Source: Polaromonas sp.
GTDB lineage: Bacteria > Pseudomonadota > Gammaproteobacteria > Burkholderiales > Burkholderiaceae_C
Assembly: GCA_013205645.1 (NCBI GenBank)
Contig: JABMMH010000373.1
Location: forward strand, 1-8,783
Direction of reading: 5' to 3'
Length of the DNA stretch: 8,783 bases
Notes under the pieces: generated by a model
The model's database searches: none
Told to the model about the DNA's origin: nothing
Seen by the model: the letters and a program-made list of their open reading frames with translations, nothing else
Translations under genes and position numbers: made by a program
Shown here: piece by piece, positions 5,002 to 8,783 of the stretch
Layout of the letters: every line of letters starts with the position of its first letter
Position numbering within the stretch: the stretch's first letter is position 1

Positions 5002-7392
5002 ATGGAAAAACATCAACATCCACTGCAGGGCAGCAACCATCCTTCTGCCACGGCCGAAACGCAAGTGCACGATGGCGGGGCACAGACGAATCCTTCAGAA
5101 CTGCTGAAGGATCCTGTGTGCGGAATGAACGTCACTGAACAGTCAGCGAACAAACATGAACATGCGGGAAGGCCCTATTACTTTTGCAGCGTGGGGTGCA
5201 AAACAAAATTTATCGCCGACCCTGAGCGATATTTGAAGCCGAGGCAAGATCCGGTTGCCCCTGATACTTTCAAGGCGGTTGCAGGCACGATTTATACCTG
5301 TCCCATGCACCCGGAGATACGTCAAGACCATCCGGGTCATTGCCCCAAGTGCGGCATGTCGCTCGAACCGCTCATGCCCAGCATGGAAGACGATGAAAAC
5401 CCCGAGCTCAAGGATTTTTCCAGGCGCTTTTGGTGGACGCTGCCACTGACGGTCGTCGTTACCGTGCTCGCGATGTTCGGTCACCAAATTGGCTTGTTCG
5501 CAATGGCGACGCAAAGCTGGGTGGAACTCATTCTGACGCTGCCCATCGTGTTGTGGGCAGGGCAACCATTCTTTGTGCGTGGCTGGCAGTCTGTTGTCAA
5601 TCGGAGTCCAAATATGTGGACCTTGATTGGGCTTGGAACCTCCGCCGCCTTCATCTATAGCGTGGTCGCTACTGTTGCGCCGGATGTGTTTCCGCCTTCA
5701 TTTGTAGCGATGGGCCGCGTGGCGGTCTATTTTGAGGCGGCTGCTGTCATTATTTCCCTCACCTTGCTCGGACAGATGCTGGAGCTAAAGGCGAGGTCCC
5801 AGACGTCAGCAGCCATCAAGTCTCTTCTCGGTCTGGCTCCGAAGACGGCACGCCGCATCAAACCCGATGGGACGGAAGAGGACGTAGAGCTGGCGCATGT
5901 CCACGAGGGTGATTTGCTCAGGGTTCGTCCGGGAGAGAAAGTGCCCGTGGATGGCATGGTGACGCAAGGAAGCAGCGCTGTTGATGAGGCCATGCTGACT
6001 GGCGAACCCTTGCCTGTTACCAAGCGGGTTGGCGATAAACTCATCGGCGCCACGCTCAATACCTCCGGTGCCATGGTGATGCGTGCTGAGCATGTCGGTT
6101 CAGCGACCGTTCTCTCGCAAATCGTCCAGATGGTCGCACAAGCTCAGCGGTCAAGAGCGCCGATGCAGCGCATGGCAGACCGAGTCGCTGGCTATTTTGT
6201 GATGGCCGTCGTCTCGGCAGCCTTGCTGACGTTTTTGGTTTGGGGATTCTTTGGGCCGCAACCCAGCTGGGTTTTCGGTCTGATCAATGCGGTCTCTGTG
6301 CTCATCATTGCCTGCCCCTGTGCGTTGGGCCTGGCCACGCCAATGTCCATCATGGTCGCTACGGGAAGGGGTGCTACGCAAGGGATACTGTTTCGCGATG
6401 CCGCTGCGATTGAGAACTTTCGCAAGGTCCAAGTCTTGATTGTTGACAAGACCGGGACGCTGACCGAGGGTCGCCCTGTATTTGAAAAGGTTTTTGCTGT
6501 GGCCCCCTACAGCGAAGACGAAGTTTTGCGTTTAGCGGCCAGTCTGGATCAAGGCAGCGAGCATCCTTTGGCTGAAGCCATTGTCCGAGCAGCCAAGGAG
6601 AAAGGAATGACTCTTTCAAAGGTTGATGGTTTTGAATCCGCGACTGGCATTGGTGTTCGCGGTGGAGTCGACGGCAAGTGGCTCTCTCTTGGAAATACGG
6701 CTTTGATGGCGCAAGACAAGGCGACCGTTGATAGCGACGCACAGTCTCAGGCAGAGGCGCTTCGGCTTGGAGGGGCCAGTGTCATGTCGCTGGCCATCGA
6801 CGGACAGTTTGCCGGCCTGTTGGCTGTGTCAGATCCGGTCAAGAAAAGCACTCCGGCTGCGCTGAAGGCGCTCCAAGATGCCGGTATTCGAATCATCATG
6901 GCGACAGGAGACGGACTTACAACGGCGAAATCAGTGGGCCAGCGCCTAGGGATAGACGAGGTTCACGGGGAAGTCAAACCCGCCGACAAATTGGCGCTTG
7001 TAGAGCGGCTTCAGGCTCAAGGGCTGGTCGTCGCAATGGCCGGGGACGGCATCAACGATGCGCCAGCATTAGCCAAGGCTGACGTCGGTATTGCGATGGG
7101 CACGGGGACTGATGTGGCGATGAACAGTGCCCAGGTCACGCTGGTTAAAGGGGATTTACGGGGCATTGCCACGGCGCGCGAGCTTTCCAATGCAACCATT
7201 GCAAACATGAAGCAAAACCTAGGTTTTGCGTTTGTCTACAACTCGCTTGGTGTGCCTTTGGCCGCGGGCCTGCTGTTCCCATTCACTGGCTGGCTACTGT
7301 CTCCCATGGTCGCGGCCTTGGCGATGAGCTTGAGCTCTGCCTCGGTCATTACCAACGCACTGCGCTTGCGCGGCAAAATAAAACCTAACTGA
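5002..7392 (+). CDS. copA: Copper-exporting P1B-type ATPase with N-terminal YHS and CPMHP metal-binding modules
   Basis: A complete 796-residue inner-membrane pump expected to export Cu(I), or possibly Ag(I), using ATP. The N terminus has scattered His (HQH, NHP, VHD), then a YHS/TRASH-like module (35-79: DPVCGM with Cys40, then Cys62 and Cys66) and a heavy-metal-binding module (98-124: CPMHPE, CPKCGMS). No ferredoxin-like GMTCxxC HMA domain is present. Membrane helices begin near 144. Catalytic motifs: TGEP (333-336), CPCALGLATP (438-447), phosphorylated Asp482 in DKTGTLTEG, SEHP (519-522), ATGDG (634-638, Gly where TGDN is usual) and GDGINDAP (681-688). YNSLGVPLAAG (746-756) and MSLSSASVITNALRLR (775-790) carry the P1B-1 Cu(I) determinants. 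ATG 5002 is the only plausible start, yet no Shine-Dalgarno precedes it. It stands alone on its strand, opposite the BON gene set, with no regulator gene in the window. The symbol is generic. Confidence 0.95.
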   Translation: MEKHQHPLQGSNHPSATAETQVHDGGAQTNPSELLKDPVCGMNVTEQSANKHEHAGRPYYFCSVGCKTKFIADPERYLKPRQDPVAPDTFKAVAGTIYTCPMHPEIRQDHPGHCPKCGMSLEPLMPSMEDDENPELKDFSRRFWWTLPLTVVVTVLAMFGHQIGLFAMATQSWVELILTLPIVLWAGQPFFVRGWQSVVNRSPNMWTLIGLGTSAAFIYSVVATVAPDVFPPSFVAMGRVAVYFEAAAVIISLTLLGQMLELKARSQTSAAIKSLLGLAPKTARRIKPDGTEEDVELAHVHEGDLLRVRPGEKVPVDGMVTQGSSAVDEAMLTGEPLPVTKRVGDKLIGATLNTSGAMVMRAEHVGSATVLSQIVQMVAQAQRSRAPMQRMADRVAGYFVMAVVSAALLTFLVWGFFGPQPSWVFGLINAVSVLIIACPCALGLATPMSIMVATGRGATQGILFRDAAAIENFRKVQVLIVDKTGTLTEGRPVFEKVFAVAPYSEDEVLRLAASLDQGSEHPLAEAIVRAAKEKGMTLSKVDGFESATGIGVRGGVDGKWLSLGNTALMAQDKATVDSDAQSQAEALRLGGASVMSLAIDGQFAGLLAVSDPVKKSTPAALKALQDAGIRIIMATGDGLTTAKSVGQRLGIDEVHGEVKPADKLALVERLQAQGLVVAMAGDGINDAPALAKADVGIAMGTGTDVAMNSAQVTLVKGDLRGIATARELSNATIANMKQNLGFAFVYNSLGVPLAAGLLFPFTGWLLSPMVAALAMSLSSASVITNALRLRGKIKPN

Positions 7393-7442
7393 TTGGCGAT
7401 TCGCGCTATGTCGCTCTGATTTAAGCTGGCTGAAAGCGGTCA

Positions 7443-7544
7443 TTCGCAAACGTCAGCTTCTGGCCTCCATCGCTGGCTGCCCTTAGGCTACAAACCGCTC
7501 CCGAAACTGATGAGCATTTATGGGAAATTGACGTTTGATGCGAA
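7443..7544. repeat. Long-spaced imperfect inverted repeat downstream of the copper ATPase
   Basis: TTCGCAAACGTCA (7443-7455) is mirrored by TGACGTTTGATGCGAA (7529-7544), identical except for a 3-bp insertion; similarity continues a few bases outward (GGTCA against GGCCG). The 73-bp spacer is too long for a simple terminator. It may be a decayed repeat element or paired regulatory sites. The gene-free interval 7393-7703 (311 bp) holds this, the smaller dyad at 7550-7568 and an imperfect one at 7623-7640 (ATAGG/CCTAT). A 31-codon leftward open stretch ending in a stop near 7590 is unassigned. Confidence 0.4.
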
Positions 7545-7549
7545 CGGCC

Positions 7550-7568
7550 TGTGAATCGTAAATTCACA
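7550..7568. repeat. Perfect 7-bp inverted repeat, possible operator
   Basis: TGTGAAT (7550-7556) and ATTCACA (7562-7568) are exact arms around CGTAA, about 136 bp upstream of the FAD oxidoreductase start. It is too AT-rich, and lacks a T-run, for an intrinsic terminator. A regulator-binding site is possible but unproven. Confidence 0.35.
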
Positions 7569-7703
7569 CCAATGTGCGGCCTCTTACTGCACGTAATTCC
7601 AGCGACTGGCGTCCTTTTCCATATAGGTATTTAACCCTATCGCGATCGAGGGCGGACTCCCGGTGCCAGAATGAAAGTGTCATAACTGTCACAGGAGAAC
7701 CCG

Positions 7704-8783
7704 ATGAAAGTTGAATTATTTGATGCCATTGTGATTGGTGCAGGTCAGGCTGGGCCGGCGCTGGCCGCGCGATGTATCAAAGAGGGCTTGCATACGGCGG
7801 TGATTGAGCGTGGCCATTTTGGCGGCACTTGCGTCAACAGCGGTTGTGTGCCGACCAAGACGCTGGTGGCCAGCGCTCGGGCCATTCATCTGGCGCGGCG
7901 GGGCGCCGAGTTCGGGTTTTCCGCGGGGGATATCCGGGTCGATATGGCGCGCATCAAGGCGCGCAAGGATGAGCAGGTGCTCCAGTCACGCGATGGTGTT
8001 TACCAGTGGATGCGCGGTCTGGACAATGCCGAGGTGATACGCGGCGAGGCAAAATTTGTAGCGCCAGCCACGCTGAAAGTGGGTGAACGGACCTTGAGCG
8101 CGCCACGTATTTTTATCAATGTCGGTGGCCGCGCCACCGTGCCGGATATTCCGGGGGTGGCGGATGTGCCCTGGCTGGACAACGTCTCCATCATGGAACT
8201 TACCGAAGTACCCGAGCACTTGGTGATTGTGGGCGGCAGTTATATTGGCCTGGAGTTTGCACAGATGATGCGGCGTTTTGGTGCCCGGGTCACGGTGGTT
8301 GAGTTGTCTGAGCAATTGCTGCCGCGCGAGGATAAGGATGTTTCGGACGGCATTCGTGGCGTGCTAGAGGCCGAGGGCATCAATTTTATTCTGGGTGCCA
8401 AATGCATCTCGCTGGCGCGCGACGGTGAACGTATTGTGGTGGGCGCCCGGTGCGGCTCGGAGCAGCCTGCTGTGGTCGGTAGTCATGTGCTGCTGGCGAC
8501 CGGTCGGCGACCCAACACCGATGAACTGGGTCTGGACACCGCCGGCATCACGCTGGATAAACGCGGCTACATCACCGTCGATGAGCAGCTGCGCACCAGT
8601 GCCGAAGGTGTGTGGGCGGTGGGCGACTGCAACGGTCGGGGAGCGTTTACCCATACGTCCTGGAATGACTACGAGATCGTTGCAGCGAATCTGTTTGATG
8701 GCGAGTCCCGCCACGTCAGTGCCCGGGTGGCCTGCTATGCCTTGTTTATCGATCCTCCCTTGGGCCGGGTTGGAATGAGCGAA
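7704..8783 (+). CDS. FAD-dependent pyridine nucleotide-disulfide oxidoreductase, MerA/RclA-like (runs off right edge)
   Basis: The first 360 codons of a flavoprotein that transfers electrons from NAD(P)H through FAD to an active-site disulfide. FAD-binding GAGQAG is at 12-17. The redox pair Cys43/Cys48 lies in GGTCVNSGCVPTKTLV (40-55). The nucleotide-binding fold is VIVGGSYIGLEFA (174-186) followed by Glu200 ending the second strand, which suggests NADH use. ATGRRPN (265-271) and VWAVGDCNG (303-311, Asp308 near FAD) complete the fold. About 100 C-terminal residues of dimerisation domain are outside the window. AGGAGA (7693-7698) is 5 nt before the ATG. There is no N-terminal HMA domain and no mer gene nearby. 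LLPREDKDV, NDYEIV and PPLGRVGMSE recall the RclA branch (reactive chlorine or copper-linked) at least as much as mercuric reductase. The substrate is unassigned, and the C-terminal Cys pair that would mark MerA cannot be checked here. Confidence 0.9.
   Translation, partial: MKVELFDAIVIGAGQAGPALAARCIKEGLHTAVIERGHFGGTCVNSGCVPTKTLVASARAIHLARRGAEFGFSAGDIRVDMARIKARKDEQVLQSRDGVYQWMRGLDNAEVIRGEAKFVAPATLKVGERTLSAPRIFINVGGRATVPDIPGVADVPWLDNVSIMELTEVPEHLVIVGGSYIGLEFAQMMRRFGARVTVVELSEQLLPREDKDVSDGIRGVLEAEGINFILGAKCISLARDGERIVVGARCGSEQPAVVGSHVLLATGRRPNTDELGLDTAGITLDKRGYITVDEQLRTSAEGVWAVGDCNGRGAFTHTSWNDYEIVAANLFDGESRHVSARVACYALFIDPPLGRVGMSE

Noticed and set aside
4825..5070. Leftward 81-codon open frame across the ATPase start
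   Set aside because: It overlaps the ATPase N terminus and the AT-rich promoter region and shows no domain.
5143..7208. Several leftward open frames inside the copper ATPase gene
   Set aside because: All are antisense to a full-length enzyme with every catalytic motif intact.
1..8783. CRISPR array, tRNA, rRNA, toxin-antitoxin, phage or defence-system genes
   Set aside because: No regularly spaced repeats, no cloverleaf-like segments and no matching protein motifs were seen on either strand.

Overview
The window looks like a chromosomal stretch of a Gram-negative betaproteobacterium, most likely Burkholderiales and perhaps a Comamonadaceae-type degrader. The clues are the moderately high GC of most genes, a protocatechuate-branch pcaI/pcaR pair, a DUF1841 gene, lipoprotein and BON envelope genes, and a remnant of an IS4-type (DUF4372) insertion sequence. 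The placement is inferred from gene content and residues recalled from these families; no search was run.

Left block (1-1777): the first 129 codons of pcaI (3-oxoadipate CoA-transferase subunit A) run leftwards off the window edge. They diverge from a PcaR/PcaU-type IclR regulator. The 92-bp gap between them holds three TGTTC half-sites that overlap a perfect TATAAT box, a likely shared control region for beta-ketoadipate degradation. A DUF1841 gene follows the regulator after 2 bp.

IS remnant (1880-2235): a 356-bp internally deleted IS element with perfect 17-bp terminal inverted repeats. It keeps only the two ends of an IS4-type transposase gene, with an additional 1-bp frameshift.

Central block (2265-7392): five leftward genes, in transcription order a BON-domain periplasmic protein, a glycine-zipper lipoprotein (overlapping it by 4 bp), a four-helix DUF6789 membrane protein, a HAD-superfamily hydrolase and a CPLC-type redoxin. 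They diverge across a 354-bp AT-rich-centred intergenic region from a complete copper-type P1B ATPase. That ATPase carries YHS and CPMHP metal-binding modules at its N terminus instead of a ferredoxin-like HMA domain. The set suggests envelope and thiol protection beside copper export. Joint regulation is inference; no metal-regulator gene or recognised metal-box operator was found.

Right block (7393-8783): 311 bp without a convincing gene but with two inverted repeats, then the first 360 codons of an FAD/NAD(P) disulfide oxidoreductase of the MerA/RclA type, cut by the window end.

I found no CRISPR array, tRNA, rRNA, defence system or clearly new molecular machine. The most unusual items are the internally deleted IS, the HAD protein lacking residues expected of a dehalogenase, and the arrangement of stress genes opposite the copper pump.
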